Position numbers and translations under genes: made by a program | Assembly (NCBI GenBank): GCA_002698575.1 | Contig: NZZG01000156.1 | Location: 1 to 47,098, forward strand | From: Pimelobacter sp. | GTDB lineage: Bacteria; Actinomycetota; Actinomycetes; Propionibacteriales; Nocardioidaceae | Length of the DNA: 47,098 bases | Direction of reading: 5' to 3' | Shown here: positions 24,290-31,535 of the stretch, in pieces | How the letters are laid out: every line of letters starts with the position of its first letter | Numbering within the stretch: position 1 is the first letter of the stretch | Notes under the pieces: generated by a model | Databases searched by the model: none | Seen by the model: the letters and a program-made list of their open reading frames with translations, nothing else | Told to the model about the DNA's origin: nothing

Positions 24290-25753
24290 TTAGGCCATCT
24301 GGCGCTTGGCTGCGATGTATTGGGAGTACACGCTGGCGGAGCCGATGGCGTGGCGCTCGATTGTCGAGGGGTGGTACCCGAGCGCGTCGGCGATGATCGG
24401 CACTGGCCCGAGCTTGGTCAGCTCGTGCAGTGTCCCGAGCCGGGCTGCGCGCGTGCTGAAGACGGACTTGAGCCTGCTCCGCAGGCTCGATCCGTGGATG
24501 TGCTGGCCGGGGGAGTAGCCGCGAAAGACCCAGTTGGTGTTGGGGTGAGACGCCGTGAGGTCGTTCCCGGGCGCGGCGGCGAGCTGACGTATGGGCTCGT
24601 CCAAGGGTGTGGGGAGTGCGAACTCGGTCTTTCCCAACCTGACCTTGACGACGTCGTCGGTGACGGTGACGTCGTCCCAGGTCAGCTGGATGACGTCTTC
24701 GATGTGCTGGGCGAAGACGATGACCAAGATGGCCGCAGCCCGATCGCGCGCATTGAGCTCGTCGGTGTGGACCACGCGCTCGACGGTTGCGTCCTGCTCG
24801 GGCTTGGGCAGTTTGGGGCTGGTTCCGCGGCGGTGCCTCGCAATGCTGAGGTCGGGGTCGACGAGCCGGCACTTGATCGCCCAAGGGATGAAGCGGTCGA
24901 CGAACCTGCGGGTGCTCGGACCGTCTGTCAGCCAGGCATCGAGGTGCTCCTGCCTGACCTCGTCGAGTTCGATGCCATGATCGTGGAGCCAGTTGAGGAA
25001 CTCGATCGCCACCGTGACGGTCTGCTTCGATCGCAGGAAGGTTCCGTGCGGCACGGTCTTCATCTGGTTCATGCGCCGCTGCAAGTGCCAGCGGATGTAG
25101 CGGCGTACGACGTCGCGGTGCTCGTCGGTGCTCACGCGCTCGAGTGCGCCGGTCGTCCATTGGTTGTAGCGAACCGCGAGTTCGTTGCGCCGCGGCAGGG
25201 CGCCGTGCTCGACCAGAAGGCCGCGGATGTAGTTGCGGGTGCGCTCCGCTCCCGGCAGCTCGTCGAGCTTCTCGTGGGTGATCGCCGGTGCCACCGCCAG
25301 GTCCTTGAGGAAGGCCGTGACGTGGCGCTGTCTGATCCAGGTCACTCCGCTGTTGGATCGCTTCATCGCCTTCAGCGCCCGGGCCACCGGGACCAGCTCG
25401 GCGGCCATCGCGCCGGTGTCAGGCTTGGTGAGTAGTTGATCGACGAGCACTGCGAGTTCGCACGACCAGCATCGGCTGCCGCGGTAGAGCTCGTTTTCGG
25501 CGCCGCACGCGGTGCAGTCGACGTTCAATCTGACGCCTGAACATCGCCTGCAGGCCGGCTGCCCGTCGATGCGGCCGGGTAGAACGCCATCGTGCCCGCA
25601 GGCGCAGGTGCCGCGCGTTCGCTTGGCTTGCTGGTAGCAGTAGCCGCAGATTCCTCCGTCTGGCCAGTTCGCGACGATCTGGTGATGCCCGCCGCAACGC
25701 TCGCAGGGGACCGGCCATCGGTTCGGATCGCTCGGCTTGCGTGGCCTAGCCAT
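24290..25753 (-). CDS. Zinc-ribbon protein with degenerate tyrosine-recombinase domain
   Basis: The 487-residue product begins with six CxC/CxxC pairs in its first 100 residues (CERC, CGYC, CAC, CRRC, CTAC, CWSC), consistent with about three zinc ribbons for DNA or protein contact. The rest follows a phage-integrase plan: an SAM-like core-binding part and a catalytic-like domain with IQLTWDDV and LGKTEF. The canonical catalytic residues are poorly kept: the box I arginine position reads H (FAQHIEDV), the HxxR motif reads FSTR, and LGH reads LGY; the lysine and a candidate tyrosine (ASVYSQY) remain. It overlaps the upstream XRE gene by 8 bp, as third gene of the module. Confidence 0.8.
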   Translation of the reverse strand: MARPRKPSDPNRWPVPCERCGGHHQIVANWPDGGICGYCYQQAKRTRGTCACGHDGVLPGRIDGQPACRRCSGVRLNVDCTACGAENELYRGSRCWSCELAVLVDQLLTKPDTGAMAAELVPVARALKAMKRSNSGVTWIRQRHVTAFLKDLAVAPAITHEKLDELPGAERTRNYIRGLLVEHGALPRRNELAVRYNQWTTGALERVSTDEHRDVVRRYIRWHLQRRMNQMKTVPHGTFLRSKQTVTVAIEFLNWLHDHGIELDEVRQEHLDAWLTDGPSTRRFVDRFIPWAIKCRLVDPDLSIARHRRGTSPKLPKPEQDATVERVVHTDELNARDRAAAILVIVFAQHIEDVIQLTWDDVTVTDDVVKVRLGKTEFALPTPLDEPIRQLAAAPGNDLTASHPNTNWVFRGYSPGQHIHGSSLRSRLKSVFSTRAARLGTLHELTKLGPVPIIADALGYHPSTIERHAIGSASVYSQYIAAKRQMA

Positions 25754-26099
25754 CCTCGTCGTCCTGGACGATCCTGACCCGCCGCGCGATCGGGCTTCCT
25801 GGCTTCACGCCGAGGTCCTCCGATCGTTTCGGAGCGTCCGCGGTCTTGGCTGCACGCATCTCGACGTACGGCTCGAACAGGTCGTTGGGCTCGCAGTCGA
25901 GGATGTCGCACAGGGCGGCGAAGGTGCGCGCTGGGATGCGCTCCGGAGTGCCGGTGACGAGCCGGTAGACCTGGCTCTCGGACAGGTTGATGCCGCGCGC
26001 CTTGAGCAGCGGCATGAGCTCGGTGCTCTTCCAGAGGTTCCGTTGCGCCATCACTGTGCGAAGGTTCCACTTGTAACCGATGCGACGTTGCTCAGCCAT
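25746..26099 (-). CDS. Small XRE / Cro-type DNA-binding protein
   Basis: The 117-residue product has a Cro/CI-type HTH in residues about 10-70: a first helix NLRTVMAQRNLWK, then LSESQVYRLVTG and the C-terminal helix RTFAALCDILDCEPNDLFEPY, followed by a charged tail. It overlaps the recombinase genes on both sides by 8 bp, so the three are translated together. It could act as an accessory or directionality factor for the recombinases, or as their repressor (inference). Confidence 0.85.
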   Translation of the reverse strand: MAEQRRIGYKWNLRTVMAQRNLWKSTELMPLLKARGINLSESQVYRLVTGTPERIPARTFAALCDILDCEPNDLFEPYVEMRAAKTADAPKRSEDLGVKPGSPIARRVRIVQDDEDG

Positions 26100-27219
26100 C
26101 GGAGTTCGCCTCCTTGGGACGCGCGATACGGCGGGCGATCATCTTCTGGATCGTCTTCTGCTTGAAGTCCTCACCGACCGACGTGTAGACGCTGGTGACC
26201 GATGCGTGGGAGTGGCCGGCCTGGGTCTGCACGAACGCTGGGTCGTAGCCGGCCTCGATCAGGTGGGTGATGTAGGAGTGGCGCAGGCAGTGCAAGCCGA
26301 GCTCCTTGGGAAGGCCAACGGCGTCGCGTGCGGCGGCAAAGGAGTCCCCGAGGCTGCCCAACGTGATCCGATCGGCCCGTTCGCTAGGCCAGAGTGCCGC
26401 CGAGCGGTCGGCCGTGGTGAACCGGGCTCGACCGCCCTCGTGGATCCAGAACTTGAGGAGGTCCACGACCCACTCGAACTCGGGAACCGTCAGCACGGTG
26501 CGGCGTCGGGGCCCTGATCCTGCGGTGCCCTTGGCCCATCGGATCGTGACGGCCCCGAACTCGCCGTACGCGGGCACGTGCGGGTTCGGGCCGAAGTCGT
26601 GCAGGTCGAGCATCGTCACCTCGCGTCGGCGTAGCCCGTAGGCATAACAGACCTTGAACGCGATCGAGTCCCGCAACGCTGGGAGCCAGCGCTTGCTTCC
26701 GGCGGCGTACTCGCGGTCGACGAGGTCGTCCTGGTGATCGAAGAGCTTCTGCAGCTCCTTCTGAGTGAACGCTCGCCGTCCTGGCGGCACTGCGTCATCG
26801 CTCGTGTGGCGCGGGGTGTTCCAATCGAAGGCGACCTGCGCGGGCACGTCCCCGAAGGTCTGCTCACAGAACTCGCCCCAACCGTAGGTCGGCGACGAGA
26901 CGTAGGCACAGAACATCGCGATCGCGTTGCTGTCCGACCGCAGCGTGGTGAGGCTGATCGGCTTCTCGCCCGAGCGTCGCTCGGCCATGAAGTCGTCCAG
27001 GTCGACGGGCCTCCACGTCCACGGGAACGTGCCGGCGTACTCCTGGAAACGGACCAGGATGCGGCAGCGGCCCTCGATGGTCTGGGTGGTCAGTCCCCGG
27101 GCCAGCATCTGTGCTCTCCAGCCGTCGAGCATCGCCTCGAATACCCGTTCGTCGGCTCGGAAGAGGCCGACCTCGGCGTCTCGGAAGACACGAGGGACGA
27201 AGCCCGGAACACCTTGCAT
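26092..27219 (-). CDS. Tyrosine recombinase (integrase)
   Basis: The 375-residue product has a complete tyrosine-recombinase active site: arginine in YGLRRREV, a candidate lysine in WAKGTAG, HxxR in LHCLRHSY, histidine in AGHSHAS and the nucleophile tyrosine in SVYTSV. The N-terminal part has the core-binding helices (MLARGLTTQTIEGRCRIL region). Start ATG at 27219 with GAGGTG upstream. It is the first gene of the three-gene recombination module and presumably supplies the strand-exchange activity. Upstream are a dyad at 27242-27258 and a weak -35/-10 pair (TTGCCG at 27289-27284, TAGGGT at 27265-27260). Confidence 0.92.
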   Translation of the reverse strand: MQGVPGFVPRVFRDAEVGLFRADERVFEAMLDGWRAQMLARGLTTQTIEGRCRILVRFQEYAGTFPWTWRPVDLDDFMAERRSGEKPISLTTLRSDSNAIAMFCAYVSSPTYGWGEFCEQTFGDVPAQVAFDWNTPRHTSDDAVPPGRRAFTQKELQKLFDHQDDLVDREYAAGSKRWLPALRDSIAFKVCYAYGLRRREVTMLDLHDFGPNPHVPAYGEFGAVTIRWAKGTAGSGPRRRTVLTVPEFEWVVDLLKFWIHEGGRARFTTADRSAALWPSERADRITLGSLGDSFAAARDAVGLPKELGLHCLRHSYITHLIEAGYDPAFVQTQAGHSHASVTSVYTSVGEDFKQKTIQKMIARRIARPKEANSDG

Positions 27220-27241
27220 GAACGCACCTCAGTCGTGGAAA

Positions 27242-27258
27242 CCTGCATCTAATGCAGG
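27242..27258. promoter_or_regulatory. Dyad at the recombinase promoter
   Basis: CCTGCAT-CTA-ATGCAGG is a perfect 7-bp inverted repeat 22 bp upstream of the recombinase start and directly beside its possible -10. A near copy of the core (GCATCTATTTGCA) lies at 27378-27390. Candidate binding site for the XRE protein or for recombinase arm contacts. Confidence 0.45.
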
Positions 27259-27363
27259 AACCCTACGGTGACCTGCGCGGATTCGGCAAGGTCGGCGCGG
27301 AGCATCGGAGGCCGTTGAGAAGCGATGTGCGGGTTGACCTGCAGAAACGTGGTCAGACTCGAG

Positions 27364-27375
27364 AGCCGGGAGTAG
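27364..27375. repeat. 12-bp direct repeat, right copy
   Basis: Second copy of AGCCGGGAGTAG (see 20556-20567), 145 bp upstream of the recombinase start, where an attachment-site core would be expected beside an integrase gene. Confidence 0.4.
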
Positions 27376-27410
27376 TCGCATCTATTTGCACTCCCGTTGG
27401 TTGATCGCCG

Positions 27411-27424
27411 ATAATGGACATTAT
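27411..27424. repeat. Dyad at the right edge of the element
   Basis: ATAATG-GA-CATTAT is a perfect inverted repeat with a 2-bp centre, far more AT-rich than the flanks, directly next to the stop codon of the condensation-domain gene (27426-27428). It may be a transcription stop for that gene, a recombinase site, or the element edge. Confidence 0.4.
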
Positions 27425-27425
27425 G

Positions 27426-28739
27426 TCAACTAACGTGAATCGGGGCCTCACCCACCGGCGTCGCGGCCAGCTCCCGCAACCGCGCCACCAGGGCGTCCAG
27501 CCAGCGCCCAACGGAGTCGTGCGCCTCGGGCGTCCGCGGGTAGCGACACCGCAGGTGCAGGCCTGACTCGTCCAGCACGAACCACAGCATCACGCCGTCG
27601 GTGCGGGTCACCGCGCCGACGAGCTGCGCCGCCAACGCCGGGTCGGTGGACACCGGGAGCCTGCCGAGGTCCAGCCAGGAGATCGCGAACATCCCGGGCG
27701 CCGCCGGCATCCCGCCGTACGGCGCCAGCACGTCGGCCAGCGGCCAAGACCCCAGCCGCATCGCCTCCTTGACCGCCTCCCCGGCGGCGACGGGCCCGGG
27801 CTCGACGGACTCGATCACCGCGTTGGTGATGAACCAGCCCACCGAGTCGTGCCAGCGTTCGTCGTAGCGGCTGTGGACCGGGAAGACCGCGCGCAGCGGC
27901 TGGCCGGCGAGATCGGCGGTGACCTCGGTCATCGCCGCCACGACCACGGGCAGCAGGCGGACACCGTGGGCACGGCCGTAGGCCACCAGGCCGGACACCT
28001 GGGCGGACCCGAGGACGTCGCGCACCTCCACGACCTCGGCCACGGGCACCGCCAGGTCGCCCAGCGGCAACGGGAAGCACGGCATGACTCCCCCGCAGTC
28101 GGTGAGGACCTCGTGCCACCGACCGCGCACCTGCGCGGGTGCGCGCGGGCGGGACTCCAGCTCGAGCGTGTGCTCCGCGAAGCTCCGTGCCTCCGGCAAC
28201 GCCGCGGCGCCCGCGGGGCGGCGGAACTCGGCCAGCAGGTCGCGCAGCACGACCAGCAGCGACCACATGTCGACGTGCGCGTGGTCGGCACCGATCACCA
28301 CCACCGGGCGACCGTCGCCGGACTCCACCAGGCACAACAGGTGCGAGGGGCTGCCGTACGGCGTGCAGCCGGCGTCGAGCACCTCGCGCAGCACGTCGCG
28401 GGTCAACCGTCCCGGGGCGACCTGGTGCTCGCGCCACTCCCCTGGTCCCACCTCGACGTCGTGCAGGACCGGCTGCGGGTCACCGGGCGAGAAGACGCTG
28501 TGCAGGGTGCCGTGGCGGCGCACCACCGCGAGCCAGGTCTGCGCCAGTCGGCGCTGGGTGGCATCGGTCGGCAGACGGAACGCGATCGCCATCCAGGACC
28601 CGGGACGCTCACCGGCCCCGACGTGGCGAGCCTGGTCGAAGGAGACCGGGATCGCCTCCCCCGGGCCGCTCACCTCGACCGCGTAGCTGTACAGCCGCCC
28701 CTGCGGCAAGCCCATCCGGGCGACGTTGGTCAGCCGCAT
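27426..28739 (-). CDS. Stand-alone condensation-domain protein
   Basis: The 437-residue product is a single condensation-type (CoA-acyltransferase-like) domain, the fold used for amide or ester formation in NRPS and in mycobacterial Pap acyltransferases. The usual HHxxxDG motif reads DHAHVDM (D152-H153 to D157-M158): the second, catalytic histidine and the aspartate are kept, the first histidine and the glycine are not. No carrier protein or adenylation gene is nearby. The last residues IHVS come from AT-rich DNA next to the putative element, so the original 3' end may have been altered. It is divergent from an alpha/beta hydrolase gene (46-bp gap). Confidence 0.75.
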   Translation of the reverse strand: MRLTNVARMGLPQGRLYSYAVEVSGPGEAIPVSFDQARHVGAGERPGSWMAIAFRLPTDATQRRLAQTWLAVVRRHGTLHSVFSPGDPQPVLHDVEVGPGEWREHQVAPGRLTRDVLREVLDAGCTPYGSPSHLLCLVESGDGRPVVVIGADHAHVDMWSLLVVLRDLLAEFRRPAGAAALPEARSFAEHTLELESRPRAPAQVRGRWHEVLTDCGGVMPCFPLPLGDLAVPVAEVVEVRDVLGSAQVSGLVAYGRAHGVRLLPVVVAAMTEVTADLAGQPLRAVFPVHSRYDERWHDSVGWFITNAVIESVEPGPVAAGEAVKEAMRLGSWPLADVLAPYGGMPAAPGMFAISWLDLGRLPVSTDPALAAQLVGAVTRTDGVMLWFVLDESGLHLRCRYPRTPEAHDSVGRWLDALVARLRELAATPVGEAPIHVS

Positions 28740-28785
28740 CGCCGTACTCTAGGGGCTCGACCCCGCCACCGACCTCGGAGTCCCC

Positions 28786-29577
28786 GTGTCTTCACTCAGC
28801 GTTCCTGGAGCCGTCATCGACTTCGACCTGAGCGGCGAGGACACGACCGGTCCGGCCGTCGTGCAGCTGCACGGTCTCACCTCCAGCCGGGCCCGGGACC
28901 GCGTCCTCGGCCTCGACCTGGGACGCGCGTTCCCGGGTCGGCTCCTGCGCTACGACGCCCGCGGGCACGGTCGCTCCACCGGTCGTCCGGTGCCGGGCGA
29001 CTACCTCTGGGAGCGCCTGGCCGAGGACCTGCTGACGTTGCTCGACCACATCTTCCCCGGGGAGCCCGTGCACGGCGTCGGGCCCTCCATGGGCACCGGC
29101 ACCCTGCTGCACGCCGCATCCCGGGAGCCCGGGCGGTTCCTCGGGCTCACCCTGGTCGTGCCGCCGACGGTCTGGGACTCCCGGCGCGCACAGGCCGGCA
29201 CCTACGACAACCAGGCCGCCCTGGTGGAGGCCCAGGGCGTGGGCGCCCTCGTCGCGCTGGGCCGCGACGTCCTGCCTCCCCCCGCGGCGCCCCCGGCTCC
29301 GCCCACCGAGCCGGACGTCGCCGAGGAGCTCCTGCCGAGCCTGTTGCGCGGTGCCGCGCTGACGGACCTGCCGTCGGCCCAGGTCGTCGCCCGGGTCGCG
29401 GTGCCCACGCACATCCTCGCCTGGCACGACGACCCGACACACCCGCTCAGCACCGCGACGGCGCTGCACGAGCTGTTGCCGGGGAGCACGCTGCGGGTGG
29501 CCTCGACGGCCCAGGAGGTCGCCGGGTGGCCCGAGCTGCTGTCCGAGCAGGTGCTCGCGACGGCCGGTTCGTCCTAG
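28786..29577 (+). CDS. Alpha/beta hydrolase
   Basis: The 263-residue product has the alpha/beta hydrolase plan: oxyanion segment VVQLHGLTSS near residue 25, RYDARGHGRS, and the nucleophile elbow GPSMGTG with the serine near residue 104. An aspartate (WHDDPTHP) lies at the acid position; the final histidine is not clear, because the C-terminal segment reads AQEVAGWPELL where a GHx would be usual. Substrate unknown. Start GTG at 28786. It faces away from the condensation-domain gene and may share its promoter region. Confidence 0.8.
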   Translation: MSSLSVPGAVIDFDLSGEDTTGPAVVQLHGLTSSRARDRVLGLDLGRAFPGRLLRYDARGHGRSTGRPVPGDYLWERLAEDLLTLLDHIFPGEPVHGVGPSMGTGTLLHAASREPGRFLGLTLVVPPTVWDSRRAQAGTYDNQAALVEAQGVGALVALGRDVLPPPAAPPAPPTEPDVAEELLPSLLRGAALTDLPSAQVVARVAVPTHILAWHDDPTHPLSTATALHELLPGSTLRVASTAQEVAGWPELLSEQVLATAGSS

Positions 29578-29581
29578 GAGA

Positions 29582-29890
29582 CTAGGCCTCTGCGAGCCCG
29601 GCCCGGCTGCCCGTGGCGTCCCAGGCGCCGGAGGCCAGCGTGTCGGCGAGCTCGACGCCGTCGTACTCCATCACGAACGCCCACGCGAGCTGCGCCGAGA
29701 CACCCAGCTGCTCCAGCTGGTCGATCGCCGCCCACACCTTCGTCTCGACCACCCCGTGCGCACGGAGCAGCAGCTCGATGTCGGCGTGGGTGGCCAGCTC
29801 GGGGTGGCGCGCGACCCGGCGCAACCGCCGCGCGTCGCGGCCGAAGGCCGAGCTCAGGCGGGCACGGAGGGACTGCAGGCGGAGCTTCAT
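29582..29890 (-). CDS. Hypothetical protein
   Basis: The 102-residue product begins MKLRLQSLRARLSSAFGRDA with a basic helix, then a helical domain (RHPELATHADIELLLRAHGV, KVWAAIDQLEQLG) and ends acidic. Start ATG at 29890 has GAGGAG at proper distance. No family is recognised and no cysteine, signal peptide or membrane helix is visible. It converges with the alpha/beta hydrolase with a 4-bp gap and diverges from the GDSL hydrolase. Confidence 0.65.
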   Translation of the reverse strand: MKLRLQSLRARLSSAFGRDARRLRRVARHPELATHADIELLLRAHGVVETKVWAAIDQLEQLGVSAQLAWAFVMEYDGVELADTLASGAWDATGSRAGLAEA

Positions 29891-30003
29891 GGGGGGATCT
29901 CCTCTGACGAGACGACGTGGCAGCAGTCTTCCAGCAACGGCGGGAGCGCGAGGCAATTTGCGACAACTCCGTGGCATCAGGCGAGGCACGTCACACTGGC
30001 TCC

Positions 30004-30735
30004 ATGACGCAGTCCGACTTCCGCTACGACAACAGCACGGGCCGTGGCCCGGGCAGGGGCGTGCGGCTCCTGGGGTGGGTGGTGCCGGGCGTACGGCGCG
30101 TGCGCGCGCAGGCGGAGCCCTACGCCGCGGCGTGGCGCGCGCACAACGACGCCGCGCGCCACCACGACGGCCGGCGCTGGATCGTGCTCGGCGACTCCAT
30201 GTCCCAGGGCGTGGGCGCCGGCTCGTACGACGCCGGCTGGGTCGGTCAGCTGCGGGACCGGCTCGCCGAGGCCGGTCATCACCTGGTCGTGCTGAACCTG
30301 TCCGCCACCGGCGCGCGTGTCACCGACGTGGTGGAGCAGCAGCTGGCCGCCTACACCTCGCTGGTCCCCCGCGCAGACGACCTCGTCACGGTGCTCATCG
30401 GCTCCAACGACCTGTTCGCCGGGGGCAGGGTGCGCGCCGCCCTGCCGGAGTCGTTCGCCACGTTGCTGGGTCGTCTCCCCCGCGAGAGCGTCGTGGCCAC
30501 CCTCCCCCAGCCCCGGGCGGCGGCCCGGCAGGTCAATGCCGAGATCACGCGCGCCGAGGAGGCCGGGCTGGTCCGGGTCGTCGACATGCGCACGGCCGGA
30601 CCCGACTCCTGGCGCGGCAAGGTGGCCGCGGACTTCTTCCACCCCAACGAGGCCGGCTACGCAGCGATCGCCGATGCCTTCGAGCCCGTGATGACCCTCG
30701 CCCTGGGCTCCGGGCTCAGGCCGGACGGGACCTGA
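30004..30735 (+). CDS. SGNH/GDSL-family hydrolase
   Basis: The 243-residue product has the SGNH blocks: IVLGDSMSQGVGAG with the nucleophile serine, a block II glycine, LIGSNDLF with the catalytic asparagine, and DFFHPNEAGY with the Asp-His pair. Such enzymes are esterases or lipases, here without a signal peptide, so probably cytoplasmic. Start ATG at 30004. The last 20 bp overlap the 3' end of the sortase gene on the opposite strand. Confidence 0.85.
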   Translation: MTQSDFRYDNSTGRGPGRGVRLLGWVVPGVRRVRAQAEPYAAAWRAHNDAARHHDGRRWIVLGDSMSQGVGAGSYDAGWVGQLRDRLAEAGHHLVVLNLSATGARVTDVVEQQLAAYTSLVPRADDLVTVLIGSNDLFAGGRVRAALPESFATLLGRLPRESVVATLPQPRAAARQVNAEITRAEEAGLVRVVDMRTAGPDSWRGKVAADFFHPNEAGYAAIADAFEPVMTLALGSGLRPDGT

Positions 30736-31498
30736 CCAGCACGCCGATCTTGTCGATGCGGTGCTCGGGGTTGTCGAACTCGTCGGACCAGTAGTTGCCC
30801 TCCGCATGGTCTTCGGGGGTACGACACGTCGACAGGGTGATCATCGCCCGGGTGGCCCGCACGCCCGGGCGTCCCGGCACCTCGGCGCGTTGGGCGCGCA
30901 GCGACGCGGGCTCGCGGAAGGACGTGATCCGCGTGCGTCGCACGCGGTAGACGTACGTCGTGCGCCCGGCCGTCACCAGCACGCGATCACCCCGCTCGAG
31001 CTCGGGCAGGAACTCGAAGATCCGACTCGACGACGTCCGGTGGCCGGTGACCTGGTAGTTGCCCACTCCCCCGGGGCCGGTGCCGCCCTCAGGGCCCGTC
31101 GGACTCGCCACGATGCCGGTGTTCTGGATGGCATGGCCCCGCGCATCGTCGGTCCGACCGACGTACGAGCGCACCTCGAGGTCGTGGATCCCGAGCTCGG
31201 GGATGCGCAGCCGCGCGTCGCGGGCCCTGCCGTCGCTGGGCCGCACCACCGGCTCGACCGGCTCCGCAGCCGTGGCCGGGCTCGTGGTCGGGCTGGTGGT
31301 CGGGCTGGTTGTCGGGCTGGTTGTCGGGCTGGTTGTCGGGCTGGGGGCCGGTGGCGGCGAGGACGTGGTCACCTCGCCCGCCGACCCCGGCGACGCGACC
31401 ACCTGCCGGTCGTCTGCGCACCCTGCGAGCACGCAGGCGCCCAGGGCGAGGGCCGCGATCGCCCTCGGCGATCGCGTGCCCCTGCCCTTCGGTCTCAT
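30716..31498 (-). CDS. Sortase, class E-like, with lipoprotein signal
   Basis: The 260-residue product carries a sortase domain (about residues 95-258): catalytic histidine in VTGHRTSS, cysteine in ITLSTCRTP and arginine in PEHRIDK. Sortases cleave and transfer surface proteins at sorting motifs; the TLxTC form fits the actinobacterial class E/F group. Its N-terminus is ALALGACVLAGC, a lipobox with the cysteine near residue 26, so it may be lipid-anchored rather than held by a membrane helix. A T-T-S-P repeat linker follows (DNA repeat 31287-31346). The ribosome site GGAGGA touches the ATG at 31498, an unusually short spacing. No LPxTG-type substrate is seen in the window. Confidence 0.82.
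   Translation of the reverse strand: MRPKGRGTRSPRAIAALALGACVLAGCADDRQVVASPGSAGEVTTSSPPPAPSPTTSPTTSPTTSPTTSPTTSPATAAEPVEPVVRPSDGRARDARLRIPELGIHDLEVRSYVGRTDDARGHAIQNTGIVASPTGPEGGTGPGGVGNYQVTGHRTSSSRIFEFLPELERGDRVLVTAGRTTYVYRVRRTRITSFREPASLRAQRAEVPGRPGVRATRAMITLSTCRTPEDHAEGNYWSDEFDNPEHRIDKIGVLVRSRPA
31287..31346. repeat. Five 12-bp tandem repeats coding a TTSP linker
   Basis: Five consecutive copies of a GTCGGGCTGGTT-like unit (31287-31298, then every 12 bp) encode the T-T-S-P linker between the lipobox and the catalytic domain of the sortase. Copies 3 and 4 are identical, implying recent slippage, so the linker length may vary between strains. Confidence 0.85.
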
Positions 31499-31535
31499 TC
31501 CTCCAGCGTAAGCACGCCTGGTGAGGCTGCCCGCC

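Larger units (their letters stand above)
20505..27437. mobile_element. Putative integrated element with recombinase trio and oxidoreductase cargo
   Basis: Seven consecutive minus-strand genes (TetR to tyrosine recombinase) lie between the convergent uvrA-like gene and the condensation-domain gene. Two recombinase-type genes plus an XRE gene overlap at the right end; the left half is noticeably less GC-rich than its flanks. Exact ends are not proven. Candidate edge signals are a 12-bp direct repeat (20556-20567 and 27364-27375) and a dyad at 27411-27424. The bounds given are the outer limits allowed by the flanking genes. Confidence 0.55.

Noticed and set aside
20505..27437. Prophage interpretation of the acquired region
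   Set aside because: No capsid, terminase, portal, tail, lysis or replication gene is present; only recombination and metabolic cargo genes are seen.
31287..31346. Regular repeats that could suggest a CRISPR or satellite array
   Set aside because: The units are contiguous without spacers and lie in frame within the sortase gene, encoding T-T-S-P.
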